From: Gloeobacter kilaueensis JS1
GTDB taxonomy: Bacteria; Cyanobacteriota; Cyanobacteriia; Gloeobacterales; Gloeobacteraceae
NCBI RefSeq assembly: GCF_000484535.1
Contig: NC_022600.1
Location: forward strand, 930,001-994,000
Length of the DNA stretch: 64,000 bases
Direction of reading: 5' to 3'
Below the pieces are notes generated by a model that did not search any database, had not been told where the DNA came from, and saw only the letters and a list, made by a program, of their open reading frames with translations. The position numbers and the translations under genes were made by a program. Below, one piece after another: positions 14,908 through 22,961 of this stretch. The first letter of the stretch is position 1. Every line of letters begins with the position of its first letter.

Positions 14908-15518
14908 TGGCCAGCTCAACGCTCCACCAGAAGATCGCGAAGATCCAGGGCCAGCTTGAGAAGGTGCCTAAGACAGGCGAGAACACTCACCACCGCTATC
15001 GCTACGCGACTGAAGCCGACCTGCTCGCCGCCCTCCGTCCGCTCTGTTCCGAAGCTGGCATCAGCTTGATGATCACCTGCACCAGTTGCCACATTGAGGA
15101 ACACACTGCTCAGGTAATGGTGCGCCTCACCATCACCGACAGCGAAAGCGGCGAGGTGGCCACCGTCGATATGCCCGGCTTCGCCGCCGACAGCAAGGGC
15201 GATAAAGCCGTTTTCAAGGCGCTCACCGGCGCGGCAAAATACGCCTACTGGAAAGCCTTCGCCCAGGCTACCGGTGACGATCCGGAGAACGATGCGCCGC
15301 CCGGCGAGGCCACCAGTAACCGGCGGCGAGCAGTAGATCCGATCGAGGCCCGGCGCGATCGGGTGCGCGATCTGCTGAAGGCGGCAGGCGTCACCATCGA
15401 GCAGAGCAAGAAGCGGCTCACCGATCTCTATGGTCGGAGCACGGTTGCCGCGCTTTCCCTTGATCAGCTGGCGGACCTTGAAACTCGCCTCAGCGCCTCA
15501 CAGGCCGCAAAAAGTTAA
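14907..15518 (+). CDS. ERF-superfamily single-strand annealing protein
   Basis: A 203-residue protein starting at the ATG that overlaps the preceding TGA. The N-terminal 130 residues match ERF recombinases: a Y-R-Y-A-T-E-A-D-L-L-A-A-L-R-P-L segment, a strand-rich middle and the hallmark D-K-A-V-F-K-A-L-T-G-A-A-K-Y-A motif followed by Y-W-K-A-F. ERF proteins anneal complementary single strands and help circularise or recombine phage genomes. The C-terminal 60 residues form a separate helical segment. No exonuclease partner is in the window. It is the last gene before the att-like site. Confidence 0.9.
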   Translation: MASSTLHQKIAKIQGQLEKVPKTGENTHHRYRYATEADLLAALRPLCSEAGISLMITCTSCHIEEHTAQVMVRLTITDSESGEVATVDMPGFAADSKGDKAVFKALTGAAKYAYWKAFAQATGDDPENDAPPGEATSNRRRAVDPIEARRDRVRDLLKAAGVTIEQSKKRLTDLYGRSTVAALSLDQLADLETRLSASQAAKS

Positions 15519-15593
15519 GCCGATTTTAGTCCAAGAATTTAAGGCCGAAACTCGTAAAATGCTCAAGGAGCGGATTCTAGCTTTTTAGCGCTC

Positions 15594-15619
15594 GGTGTTC
15601 GATTCCCCTCAGCTCCACT
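15594..15619 (+). other. Att-like remnant of a tmRNA/tRNA 3' end (prophage right boundary)
   Basis: The stretch at 15597-15619 looks like the end of a tmRNA or tRNA: a T-loop (GTTCGATTC), the 3' half of a T stem (CCCCT), a seven-base acceptor strand CAGCTCC and a discriminator A. The CAGCTCC acceptor strand is the type found in tmRNA. The matching 5' T-stem half is degenerate (CGGTG), and no 5' acceptor strand or gene body precedes it, because the ERF gene ends only 80 bases upstream. This is the pattern left when a phage integrates into the 3' end of such a gene. Confidence 0.6.
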
Positions 15620-15623
15620 TCTT

Positions 15624-15666
15624 AAAAGCCGCTCAACGAGCCAGATCCGGGCTTTGAGCGGTTTTT
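15624..15666 (+). terminator. Rho-independent terminator downstream of the att-like site
   Basis: CCGCTCAA at 15629-15636 pairs perfectly with TTGAGCGG at 15654-15661. The pair is flanked by AAAA on one side and TTTTT on the other, with a smaller inner stem. It is probably the original terminator of the RNA gene whose 3' end now forms the att site. Confidence 0.75.
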
Positions 15667-15831
15667 ACGCATTCATCCAAGTGTTGCAATTTATCGTTAG
15701 ATTGATCTGTTCAGCTAATGGTAAAGTTTTTTCTTGATCCTGTAGCGATCTGGAGGATCCTCTCTATCCTGTTTGGCATCCGCTATCCCTCCTCCTCAGG
15801 TGGTTGGCGTGAAGTCGGAGGTGTCAAAATC

Positions 15832-16260
15832 ATGATCGCTCACACGTACGTCGCCCTTGCTCTGCAGACGGCGATGCAGGCATGGAGCGGCGATAGTATC
15901 GCCCTTAGAAGATTGAATCTGGCAGCGGCCAGGCTCGGCCATCGCATCGATGCAGATGATCTGGGCGAACTGAAGGCCCATTCCCAGTGGTTAGAAAATC
16001 TGGCCTGGGGTCTTAAGGAACTCGAAACCGAGCTTCCCAGCCTCACATCTGTCCAAAACTACGTGGCTACCGCCCTGGATCTCTCACTGAGGGCCTGGGC
16101 GGGCGACGACGAAGCTTTCGCGTTGCTCAACAGAGCCGCCGAGATGACCGGCAGCGGGAGCGTCTCAAGCGAGCATCTAGCAGAGATCAAGCTGCATTCT
16201 CAACTACTTGAGAATATTGCCTGGGGCCTCAAAGAACTGGACAGCGAGCCGGCGCTCTAG
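15832..16260 (+). CDS. Unknown protein made of two tandem homologous repeats
   Basis: ATG 15832 is preferred over an upstream start at 15718 because GGAGG lies in front of it. The 142-residue product is two copies of a roughly 70-residue helical unit (about 2-70 and 71-142). Both contain Y-V-A-x-A-L, A-W-x-G-D, a L-K/I-K-x-H-S-Q block and end in L-E-N-x-A-W-G-L-K-E-L. There is no signal peptide or membrane segment. I do not recognise the family. It is the first chromosomal gene after the prophage and stands alone. The repeat structure suggests a helical scaffold or binding protein. Confidence 0.75.
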   Translation: MIAHTYVALALQTAMQAWSGDSIALRRLNLAAARLGHRIDADDLGELKAHSQWLENLAWGLKELETELPSLTSVQNYVATALDLSLRAWAGDDEAFALLNRAAEMTGSGSVSSEHLAEIKLHSQLLENIAWGLKELDSEPAL

Positions 16261-16428
16261 AAAATAGAGTCGATGATTCTGCTGCCTGAAAAGTTAACTG
16301 TCGAGAACCGCCAGATCGAGCTGTTGCAGGCGCGACGACCTCTCCGTGCCTGATCGTCAGTTCCACGACGATGAGTAGCCCTCCAAGAGGAGCGACGATT
16401 CCCACCGAGCCGTTGACGAGGACGGGCT

Positions 16429-16590
16429 GTGCGAACCGGTGATCGTTCAGACCCGGTAGCGGACGAGATCTGGCAGGAAGCTGCCCGGTGCTACAGCGAG
16501 CCGGTACTTGCCGCCCTGCTCGTCGAAATTGCCCTGATCAACGCCTGGAACCGGCTCAACGTCACTATCGGCCAGGTAGCAGGTCCAATT
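16429..16590 (+). pseudogene. 3' remnant of a carboxymuconolactone decarboxylase/AhpD-like gene
   Basis: The frame encodes a segment (A-L-L-V-E-I-A-L-I-N-A-W-N-R-L-N-V, about residues 30-46 of the fragment) closely resembling the conserved C-terminus of AhpD/carboxymuconolactone decarboxylase proteins. The upstream catalytic C-x-x-C part is absent. The downstream end runs into the GC-rich palindromes. It is therefore a dead fragment of about 160 bases. The identification depends on one short motif. Confidence 0.5.
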
Positions 16591-16840
16591 CAGCCCCTCA
16601 CCCCCCGGCCCCCTCGCCCACAAGGGGCGAGGGGGAGAAAGCCTGTGTTCCTGCGGACAAAACAGTGACTGCCCCACCGAGCCGCCACAGACTCGGCGTC
16701 GGGGGGGAGGGTGAGGGGGCCACGGGTGTCCCCCTCACGCGGGGCGGGGGGTTTGGGGGGAGGGCGCGAAGGGCCCCTCCCCCCGATGGTTTTGTTTCCT
16801 CAAAGCAGCTCAACCAAAAGAACCCCTCCCCCCGATAACC
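16590..16840. repeat. GC-rich palindromic repeat cluster
   Basis: A perfect 11-base stem, CCCCCTCGCCC 16609-16619 with GGGCGAGGGGG 16625-16635, has a five-base loop. A second stem, GTGAGGGGG 16711-16719 with CCCCCTCAC 16730-16738, follows. Similar elements occur at 49150-49250 and 50603-50627, so this is a dispersed REP/MITE-like family. It separates the AhpD remnant from queA. Confidence 0.6.
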
Positions 16841-16927
16841 TTTTCTCCCAATTCAAAACTCTCACCCAAAAAGCCGCCCCCGACAACCGCGTAGCGCCCT
16901 GCGCTGGCGGTGTGCCACGATTCGAGC

Positions 16928-17983
16928 ATGAACGATTCTGCCCACACGAGCGAGCTGGACTTGCTCACCGAAAGTTACGCCTACGAACTACCGGAGCGCT
17001 GCATCGCTCAAAACCCGGTCGAGCCCCGCGATCACTCGCACCTGATGGTCGTCCGGCAGAGCGATCACACCCATCGCCGCTTCTTCGAGCTGCCGGAGTT
17101 GTTGCAACCCGGCGATCTGCTGGTGCTCAACGACACGCGGGTGATCCCGGCCCGTCTATTTGGGCGCAAAGCTACCGGCTCCAGAATCGAAGTGCTGCTA
17201 CTCGAACCGCGCTCCGAGCGCCAGTGGCTGTGTCTGCTCAAGCCCGCCCGCAAGCTCACAGCAGGAAGTGTCATCGACTTTGACGGCCTCTTGAGCGCCA
17301 CCGTTCTTGAAAGCGATCCGGCCACCGGTGGGCGCTGGCTGGCATTCGACGGCAAAACCGACTTCGAGTCAGCCCTGCACAAACTCGGCCAGATGCCCCT
17401 GCCCCCTTATCTCAAGCATTCCACCGCCCGCGCCGAGCAGTACCAGACCATCTGGGCCAGCCGACCGGGGGCAGTGGCCGCCCCCACCGCCGGACTGCAC
17501 TTCACATCGGAACTATTGACCCGGCTGAATGAGCGGGGCATCGAGCAAACCCAGATCACCCTGCACGTGGGCCTCGGCACCTTCCGGCCCGTCCAGGCCG
17601 CCCATATTCTTGCGCACCAGATGCACAGCGAGTGGTATGAGATTCCCGAGGCAGCCGTCGAAGCGGTGAGGCGCACGCGGGAGCGGGGTGGGCGGGTGAT
17701 CGCGGTGGGGACCACCAGTGCCCGCGCCCTCGAAAGCGCCGGCGAGGACGGTACGCTGCGTTCCGGTTCCCGCCGATCGGAGTTGTTTATCTACCCCGGC
17801 TACCGCTGGCAGGTCGTGGATGGCCTGCTCACCAACTTTCACCTGCCGCGATCGAGCCTGCTGATGCTGGTGAGTAGCCTGGTAGGCCGCGAACGGTTAC
17901 TCGCCCTCTACCGCGAGGCCATCGCCCAGGGCTACCGCTTCTACTCCTTTGGCGATGCGATGCTCATCTTGCTGGATGGTTGA
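16928..17983 (+). CDS. queA: S-adenosylmethionine:tRNA ribosyltransferase-isomerase
   Basis: QueA transfers and isomerises the ribosyl group of SAM onto 7-aminomethyl-7-deazaguanine in tRNA, giving epoxyqueuosine. ATG 16928 is chosen; a GTG at 16910 would add six residues. The 351-residue protein has the family hallmarks: Y-x-L-P-x-x-x-I-A at about 18-30, L-L-V-L-N-D-T-R-V-I-P-A-R-L at about 66-79, A-A-P-T-A-G-L-H-F near 190, H-V-G-L-G-T-F-x-P-V, and T-N-F-H-L-P-x-S-x-L-L-M-L-V near the end. It is full length and stands alone. Confidence 0.97.
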   Translation: MNDSAHTSELDLLTESYAYELPERCIAQNPVEPRDHSHLMVVRQSDHTHRRFFELPELLQPGDLLVLNDTRVIPARLFGRKATGSRIEVLLLEPRSERQWLCLLKPARKLTAGSVIDFDGLLSATVLESDPATGGRWLAFDGKTDFESALHKLGQMPLPPYLKHSTARAEQYQTIWASRPGAVAAPTAGLHFTSELLTRLNERGIEQTQITLHVGLGTFRPVQAAHILAHQMHSEWYEIPEAAVEAVRRTRERGGRVIAVGTTSARALESAGEDGTLRSGSRRSELFIYPGYRWQVVDGLLTNFHLPRSSLLMLVSSLVGRERLLALYREAIAQGYRFYSFGDAMLILLDG

Positions 17984-18052
17984 GAAAGTGGACTACCGTC
18001 CTGGCGTACCTATTTGACAGGGTGATAGAAAAGCTGAGATGCCTGCTGCGTC

Positions 18053-19579
18053 TTAAGTCGTTTTTGCTTTTAGAGGACTGGACGTACTTGCAGCGACCAG
18101 TTCGGCAGTGCGCTCGGGTTCTACCAAAGAATTGACACAGAGGATGGCGGAGGCAGCGACGGCAGGCAGCCCGATGCCAGGCAGGGTGGTGTCGCCTACC
18201 CGGTACAGGCCGGTAATCGGTGTGGCGGGGCCAGGAAAGGTGCCGACGGCAGGCATGATCGCGGGGCCATAGCTGCCTTGAAAGCGGCGCAGGTAGCGCG
18301 CGTGGGTGAGGGGGGTGCCGATCAATTCGAGGACGATGCGATTTTTTAGATCGGGGATAATCCGCTCGATCGCCCGGTAGAGAGGAAGGGCGCGCTCGCG
18401 CTTGCGCTCGTGGTAGCGATTGTCGCGCTGCCAGGGGGCAAAGGGTTCGAGGCTGTAGGCGTGGAGGACGTGGTGTCCGGCGGGAGCAAGATTCGGATCC
18501 CAGACACTCGGAATCGAGATCATGCAGGTGTGGCCAGGATGCGTCAGGGGGTCGGCATGGACGACGACGTGATGGCCGCTCAAACTTTCAAGGCCCTCGG
18601 CGCGAATGCCCAGGTGCAGGTGCATGAAGCTATCGACGGCAGGCAGGGCGAGGGCTGATCGCAAAAATGCCGGATTCAACGCACCGGCGGGCACAAGCTT
18701 CGTGTAAGTGTCCCAGAGGCTGGCGTTGGAGATGACGACAGGAGCATCGAGGCGCTCGCCGCCGACAAGCTGCACTCCTGCTACCCGGCCCTGTTCGATC
18801 AAGATGGTCTGAACGTGGGCTCCCAGCCGAATTTCGCCGCCCCAGCGCTTCAGGGCGCGCACGAGCGCTTCGACGATCGCTCCACCGCCGCCTATCGGGT
18901 AGTCGATGGGCGATCGGCAGCGCTCGCCCCACATAAAGGCAAATTCGGGAGCGACCGTGCCGTGGGCGGTGAGGCCAGAGAGCAAAAAGCATTCGAGATC
19001 GACCAGGCGGCGTACCCAGGGATCCCTCACGTCGCGATCGAGGATCTGGCCGGTGGAGCTGCGCAGATCCCCCACCAGCGTCAGCAATTTAAGCGTCTGA
19101 CCCAGGTAGGTGCCCAGCAAAGTCGCAAGCAGGCCCAGATCAGCTCTTAAAGAGAGAATCGGAATGTCGGCGAGCGCTTCGTACATCGGTAAAAGCCGCC
19201 GGGCAAAGCGCTCGAACTGGCGGGCTCCCGCTTGGGTCACCCCGGCGATGGCCCCGCTGTAGCGCCCGGCATCACCAAAGACAGCGAAGCAACTGTCTGG
19301 AAAGTGATAGTGGGCGAAGGGGCTGTAGGGCACCGTCGGCAGCGATTCGCCCAGAACAGCCAGGATCTGCCGCAGGGGATTGAGGCTTTTTGGATCGCCC
19401 AGACCACAGTGAAAGGACGGTCCTGAGTCGAAGTGAAATCCCTCGCGCCTAAAGGCGTGGGCGGCTCCCCCGGCGATCGTGTGGCTTTCGCAGACGAGCA
19501 CCCGGCGACCGTGGCGGGCAAGCAGGGCCGCTGCGCACAGACCGCCGATGCCGCCCCCGACGATGATCGTGTCAAACAT
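18053..19579 (-). CDS. FAD-dependent carotenoid desaturase/isomerase-family oxidoreductase (CrtISO/CrtO-like)
   Basis: A 508-residue protein with an N-terminal dinucleotide-binding fold (I-V-G-G-G-I-G-G-L near 6-14, then a V-x-E-S-H strand end) and the second FAD motif near the C-terminus (G-L-Y-R-V-G-D-T-T-L-P-G-I-G-L-P). The G-G-G-G-A-I-V-E-A-L segment in the middle matches substrate-side elements of phytoene desaturase, carotenoid isomerase and related enzymes. Which carotenoid step it catalyses cannot be decided from sequence alone. It is transcribed divergently from coaE with only 50 bases between them, so the two promoters must overlap. Confidence 0.82.
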   Translation of the reverse strand: MFDTIIVGGGIGGLCAAALLARHGRRVLVCESHTIAGGAAHAFRREGFHFDSGPSFHCGLGDPKSLNPLRQILAVLGESLPTVPYSPFAHYHFPDSCFAVFGDAGRYSGAIAGVTQAGARQFERFARRLLPMYEALADIPILSLRADLGLLATLLGTYLGQTLKLLTLVGDLRSSTGQILDRDVRDPWVRRLVDLECFLLSGLTAHGTVAPEFAFMWGERCRSPIDYPIGGGGAIVEALVRALKRWGGEIRLGAHVQTILIEQGRVAGVQLVGGERLDAPVVISNASLWDTYTKLVPAGALNPAFLRSALALPAVDSFMHLHLGIRAEGLESLSGHHVVVHADPLTHPGHTCMISIPSVWDPNLAPAGHHVLHAYSLEPFAPWQRDNRYHERKRERALPLYRAIERIIPDLKNRIVLELIGTPLTHARYLRRFQGSYGPAIMPAVGTFPGPATPITGLYRVGDTTLPGIGLPAVAASAILCVNSLVEPERTAELVAASTSSPLKAKTT

Positions 19580-19629
19580 ATGGTCATTGTCCCGTAGGCT
19601 GACAGAAAGACCAACAAAGGACGGCCAGG

Positions 19630-20217
19630 ATGCGGGTAATTGGCCTTACAGGCGGGATCGCTACGGGCAAGAGCACCGTGGCCGCACTGCTCGCCCGTCG
19701 CGGGGTGAGGATTGTGGACGCCGATATTCTGGCGCGCGAAGCGGTGGCACCGGGAAGCCCGCTTCTCGATCAAATCGTCGCCCGCTATGGGCAAGGGATA
19801 CGGACAACCGCTGGAGCCCTCGACCGCGCTGCCCTTGCCCAGATTGTCTTTGCGGACGCGCAGGAGCGCCGCTGGGTCGAGGCGCTCATCCACCCGTACG
19901 TGCGCGAGCACCTGGAGCGGGCGATCCAGCAGACAGCTGCCGGGGATGTGCTCTGCCTGGTGGTGCCCCTCTTGTTCGAGGCCCGGATGGGTGATCTGGC
20001 AGGAGAAATCTGGGTAGTCAGTTCCAGCCCCCGGCTGCAGCGCGAAAGGCTCAAAAGCCGCGACGGGCTCAAAGACGATCAGATCGAAGCGCGGATTGCA
20101 GCCCAGATGCCTCTAGAGCAGAAGGAGCGACTGGCGACGGTGGTGCTCAAAAACAACGGCGACCTGGCGGATCTGGAAAAACAGGTGGAGGCTGCTCTGG
20201 ATCAGGCGTTGACTTGA
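19630..20217 (+). CDS. coaE: Dephospho-CoA kinase
   Basis: CoaE phosphorylates the 3'-hydroxyl of dephospho-CoA in the last step of CoA synthesis. The 195-residue product starts with I-G-L-T-G-G-I-A-T-G-K-S-T-V, the family P-loop. It continues with the D-A-D substrate motif (about 31-33), the E-A-L-I-H-P-Y-V-R segment and P-L-L-F-E. The length is typical. It converges on the DUF1997 gene and overlaps its end by 16 bases. Confidence 0.96.
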   Translation: MRVIGLTGGIATGKSTVAALLARRGVRIVDADILAREAVAPGSPLLDQIVARYGQGIRTTAGALDRAALAQIVFADAQERRWVEALIHPYVREHLERAIQQTAAGDVLCLVVPLLFEARMGDLAGEIWVVSSSPRLQRERLKSRDGLKDDQIEARIAAQMPLEQKERLATVVLKNNGDLADLEKQVEAALDQALT

Positions 20218-20930
20218 ACGGCGGAATTTTGCCAGCGCCGGAAGTCCTGTTCGAGCGACTTGCTCAGCCGGTCGCGCAGGATCCACAAAAAACTTTCGAG
20301 AATCGTGCGCGCCGCACCGGTGAGCACCGGCTCCGCCACAAAGGCCAGAAAAGGCGGCGTCGGAAAGCTGGCGGACGCTTCGGCCCAGCCCTCCATCGGG
20401 GTGCGCCCACCGCTCATCGCTTCGAGGGTGGTGAGGTTGGCACGAAAATCGATTTTGAGATTTTTGACCAGCCAGGGATGTCCCTGCAGGCGATAGTCGA
20501 TGAGGCGCGCCCAGGCCCGGCCCTGCTCGTCAGCGCCAATCTCCAGCTCAGCGGTCGGCTCGATCGCAAGCCCCATCCAGGTGAGGGGGCGCACCCGCAG
20601 TTGAAAGTGATCCGGCCCGATCTGAGCGATGCGGTCGGGTGGAAAGCCACAGTGCAACAGCCGCTCGGGATCGCTTACGTAGCGGCGCACTGTGTCGGGA
20701 GGGGCAGGAAGCGAAACATTGAGCATCGCCCGCGCCGTAGCCTGAATTGCGCTGGTCGTCACATCCACCACCGGAAATTGCCCGTTGAATACATTAATGA
20801 TACTTTTTATTGCTTCACAATGCTGCATCGCTGGGGAGAACGATGCGGTTGCACTCAGCGACCGGAACGGGGTATTGCTGAAGTGTAGCCGGGAAAGCGG
20901 TTCTGCGAAAGACCGTATTTCCTGATACAT
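20202..20930 (-). CDS. DUF1997 family protein
   Basis: A 242-residue protein of the DUF1997 type found in cyanobacteria and plastid-bearing eukaryotes. It is recognisable from the P-E-R-L-L-H segment, the R-V-R-P-L-x-x-x-G-L-x-I-x-P stretch and a long beta-rich middle ending in a C-terminal helix. The fold is probably SRPBCC-like, suited to binding a hydrophobic ligand; the function is unknown. The first 35 residues are poorly conserved in character, so a later ATG (about residue 35) may be the true start. It converges with coaE. Confidence 0.8.
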   Translation of the reverse strand: MYQEIRSFAEPLSRLHFSNTPFRSLSATASFSPAMQHCEAIKSIINVFNGQFPVVDVTTSAIQATARAMLNVSLPAPPDTVRRYVSDPERLLHCGFPPDRIAQIGPDHFQLRVRPLTWMGLAIEPTAELEIGADEQGRAWARLIDYRLQGHPWLVKNLKIDFRANLTTLEAMSGGRTPMEGWAEASASFPTPPFLAFVAEPVLTGAARTILESFLWILRDRLSKSLEQDFRRWQNSAVQVNA

Positions 20931-20956
20931 GTCCAGGAGAATAAGCGAGGCAGAAA

Positions 20957-21832
20957 TTGAAATACCTGTGGGCAGTGCAGATCGAGACGGCTGCGGAGGC
21001 TGCCGACACGGAGGTGGAGGAGACGCTCTACTGGTACCTGACCGAACTGGGTCTTCCCTTCGTCGAGCGGGAACTGGTGGGAGGGCGGATGCAATTGCGG
21101 GGCTACCTGGCGGGGGAGACCCAGGCGGCGGTCCTTGAAGCCTGGCGCACCCACGTCGAGCAACAGATGGGTGGTGCCATCCGCATCGACTGGCAGCCGA
21201 CGGCGATCCAGGACTGGCAGGCGGCCTGGCAGAAGCACTGGCAACCGATTCCTGTCGGCGAGCGGCTCGTCATCTGGCCACGCTGGCTAGCCAATCCGCC
21301 CCGCGACCGCCTCGTCATCCCCCTCGATCCGGGCATGGCCTTCGGCACGGGCGAGCACGCGACGACGCGGCTGTGCCTGCGGGCGCTGGAGGCTGAGCCG
21401 CAGTTGGGCCGCTTCGCCGACATTGGCTGCGGTTGCGGAGTGCTCACCGTCGCCGCGCTGCTATTAGGAGCAGAGTCTGGTTGGGCCGTCGATATCGACC
21501 CGATCGCCACAGCTGCCACCCTGGCCAACCTCGAACTCAATCGCCTCAGCGACCGGGCGACGGTGCTCACCGGCAGCGCCGGGGTGCTGCAAGGGCCGGT
21601 GGACGGTACTGTGAGCAATATCCTGGCGGAGGTGGTAATCGATCTGGCTCCGGAGTACGCCCGGTTGGTGCGACCGGGGGGCTGGGGCATCTTCAGCGGC
21701 CTGCTCGTCACCCAGGCAGACAGGGTGAGTGAGGCTCTATCAAAGCAGGGTTTTCAGCTGGGGCAGCGGCTGGAGGAAGGGGGCTGGTCCTGCCTGACGG
21801 GGCACTTCACGGGCAAAAGCGCCGGTAGCTGA
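20957..21832 (+). CDS. prmA: Ribosomal protein L11 methyltransferase
   Basis: PrmA trimethylates ribosomal protein L11. The frame begins with TTG 20957 after an AGGAGAATAAGCGAGG stretch, giving 291 residues. The N-terminal L11-recognition domain is followed by the conserved P-G-M-A-F-G-T-G-E-H-A-T-T-R-L-C-L motif (about 128-144), the SAM motif D-I-G-C-G-C-G-V-L (about 155-163) and V-S-N-I-L-A-E-V. These are diagnostic of PrmA rather than a generic methyltransferase. Its 3' end overlaps the end of thiO by 26 bases on the opposite strand. Confidence 0.96.
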   Translation: MKYLWAVQIETAAEAADTEVEETLYWYLTELGLPFVERELVGGRMQLRGYLAGETQAAVLEAWRTHVEQQMGGAIRIDWQPTAIQDWQAAWQKHWQPIPVGERLVIWPRWLANPPRDRLVIPLDPGMAFGTGEHATTRLCLRALEAEPQLGRFADIGCGCGVLTVAALLLGAESGWAVDIDPIATAATLANLELNRLSDRATVLTGSAGVLQGPVDGTVSNILAEVVIDLAPEYARLVRPGGWGIFSGLLVTQADRVSEALSKQGFQLGQRLEEGGWSCLTGHFTGKSAGS

Positions 21833-22859
21833 AGGGGGCGAGCAGCGGTTGCGGCTCGCCGGTGACAATCTCGCGGGCCAGCAGGCGGGCGGTAATCGGC
21901 GCAAGGAGAATGCCGTTTCGGTGGTGGCCGGTGGCCAGATGCAGGTGTGGCCACGGCCCCTGGCCCAACAGGGGGGCAGCGTCGGGGGTGGCGGGCCGGA
22001 AGCCCCACCACTGTTCGACGAGCGGACAGTCGGCCAGACCGGGCACCAGGGCGAGGGCGTTTGTGAGCAGGGCGTGGATGCCGGCGGCGGTATTGCCCGG
22101 CTCGAAGCCCACCTGCTCCTGGGTGGCACCGACGACGATTCGCCCGTCCCGGCGAGGAACCAGATAGACGCCCTCGCCGTAGAGCACCGTGCGCAACTGC
22201 TCCGGCTGACTTTTAAGAGCGAGCATCTGGCCTTTAAGGGGCTGGACCGGTAGATCGAGCCAGGTGCCGGACCAGGCTCCCTGGGCGAGCACGAACCGAT
22301 CGGCGCTGACGAGCCCGGCGTCGGTAGTAACTGCCCGCAGGTCCGGATCTGCCGGGCCAAGGACGTTCACTCCCGACTGTACCGCGATCCCCAGCCGTTC
22401 AGCCGCCGCCCGCAGAGCGACGAGCACCCGGCGATTATCGACTGCGCCTTCTTTTTCAAACCAGAGCCCGCCTGCAATGGTTTCGCAGATACCGGGGATG
22501 TGGGCCAGTACCTCCTCGCGTTCCCACCAGCATCCCTCGCCCAGGGCGATGTTCTGTTTTTCGACTGCTTCTTTATTCTGGGCAGGCAACAGGACGCCGC
22601 AGCTGCGATAATCGACCGGCTCACCGCTCGCTTCTTCTAATTGGGCGGCCCAGGCGGGCCAGAGCGCCCGGCTCGCCAGTCCCAGATCCAGGAGCGCACC
22701 CCTCAGCCCTTCCGCCCGTGGGGCGATCATCCCTGCCGCCGCCCAGGTGGCCGGTGAATGGCCCCGATCGAGGACGAGCACTTGCGTCGCTCCGATCCTG
22801 TGCAACTCGATGGCCAGGGCGAGGCCGACAATCCCACCGCCCAAAATGACTATTTTCAC
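21807..22859 (-). CDS. thiO: Glycine oxidase ThiO
   Basis: ThiO is an FAD enzyme that oxidises glycine to iminoglycine for the thiazole part of thiamine. The 350-residue protein has I-L-G-G-G-I-V-G-L at 4-12, A-A-A-G-M-I-A-P-R near 40, R-R-D-G-R-I-V-V-G-A-T near 235, the W-W-G-F-R-P motif and G-H-H-R-N-G-I-L-L-A-P near the C-terminus. In many cyanobacteria ThiO is fused to ThiG; here it stands alone. I see no TPP riboswitch in the 100-base upstream region. Confidence 0.92.
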   Translation of the reverse strand: MKIVILGGGIVGLALAIELHRIGATQVLVLDRGHSPATWAAAGMIAPRAEGLRGALLDLGLASRALWPAWAAQLEEASGEPVDYRSCGVLLPAQNKEAVEKQNIALGEGCWWEREEVLAHIPGICETIAGGLWFEKEGAVDNRRVLVALRAAAERLGIAVQSGVNVLGPADPDLRAVTTDAGLVSADRFVLAQGAWSGTWLDLPVQPLKGQMLALKSQPEQLRTVLYGEGVYLVPRRDGRIVVGATQEQVGFEPGNTAAGIHALLTNALALVPGLADCPLVEQWWGFRPATPDAAPLLGQGPWPHLHLATGHHRNGILLAPITARLLAREIVTGEPQPLLAPFSYRRFCP

Positions 22860-22961
22860 CGCCGAACAACCCGATCCTGGGTGGTACCCTGCTATTCTGT
22901 TCCAGTGTGGGCCGCGCCGTCATCGGTGGCCCTTCCAGCGATCTGTCGAGGACTACCGAAC

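Larger units (their letters stand above)
1..15619. mobile_element. Right part of a tailed-phage prophage (left end outside window)
   Basis: The interval is densely packed with overlapping phage genes. It has a rightward tail operon, a leftward lysis cassette, an Xre repressor with a palindromic operator region, and a rightward ERF recombination gene. It stops at a partial tmRNA/tRNA-like 3' end followed by a terminator, after which ordinary chromosomal genes begin. Long non-contractile tail genes (tube, frameshift chaperone, 865-residue tape measure) indicate siphovirus morphology. Head genes, terminase, integrase and the other att site are not in the window, so completeness cannot be judged. 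The tail genes are all intact, which suggests either a recent prophage or a maintained GTA-like particle. Confidence 0.88.
16261..16927. other. 667-base intergenic stretch with pseudogene remnant and palindromes
   Basis: No intact gene is visible. The left half contains a decayed AhpD-like fragment; the right half is dominated by G- and C-rich runs and palindromes, with AACCCC/CCCCCGAT repeats near 16775-16840. The last 80 bases before queA presumably contain its promoter, but no clear consensus is visible. Confidence 0.6.

Noticed and set aside
14638-14919. 93-residue minus-strand frame across the early promoter
   Set aside because: It would cover the operators and run antisense to the coupled 55-residue and ERF genes; no ribosome binding site.
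15519-15619. A complete tRNA or tmRNA gene
   Set aside because: GGAGCGG at about 15568-15574 can partly pair with the acceptor strand, but only about 50 bases lie between and no D arm or anticodon arm fits; a tmRNA body would need to overlap the ERF gene.
21807-22859. ThiO-ThiG fusion as in other cyanobacteria
   Set aside because: The reading frame stops at the normal end of ThiO and prmA converges immediately; no thiG sequence follows.
22860-22961. TPP riboswitch upstream of thiO
   Set aside because: The short upstream region lacks the conserved CTGAGA and related thi-box elements.
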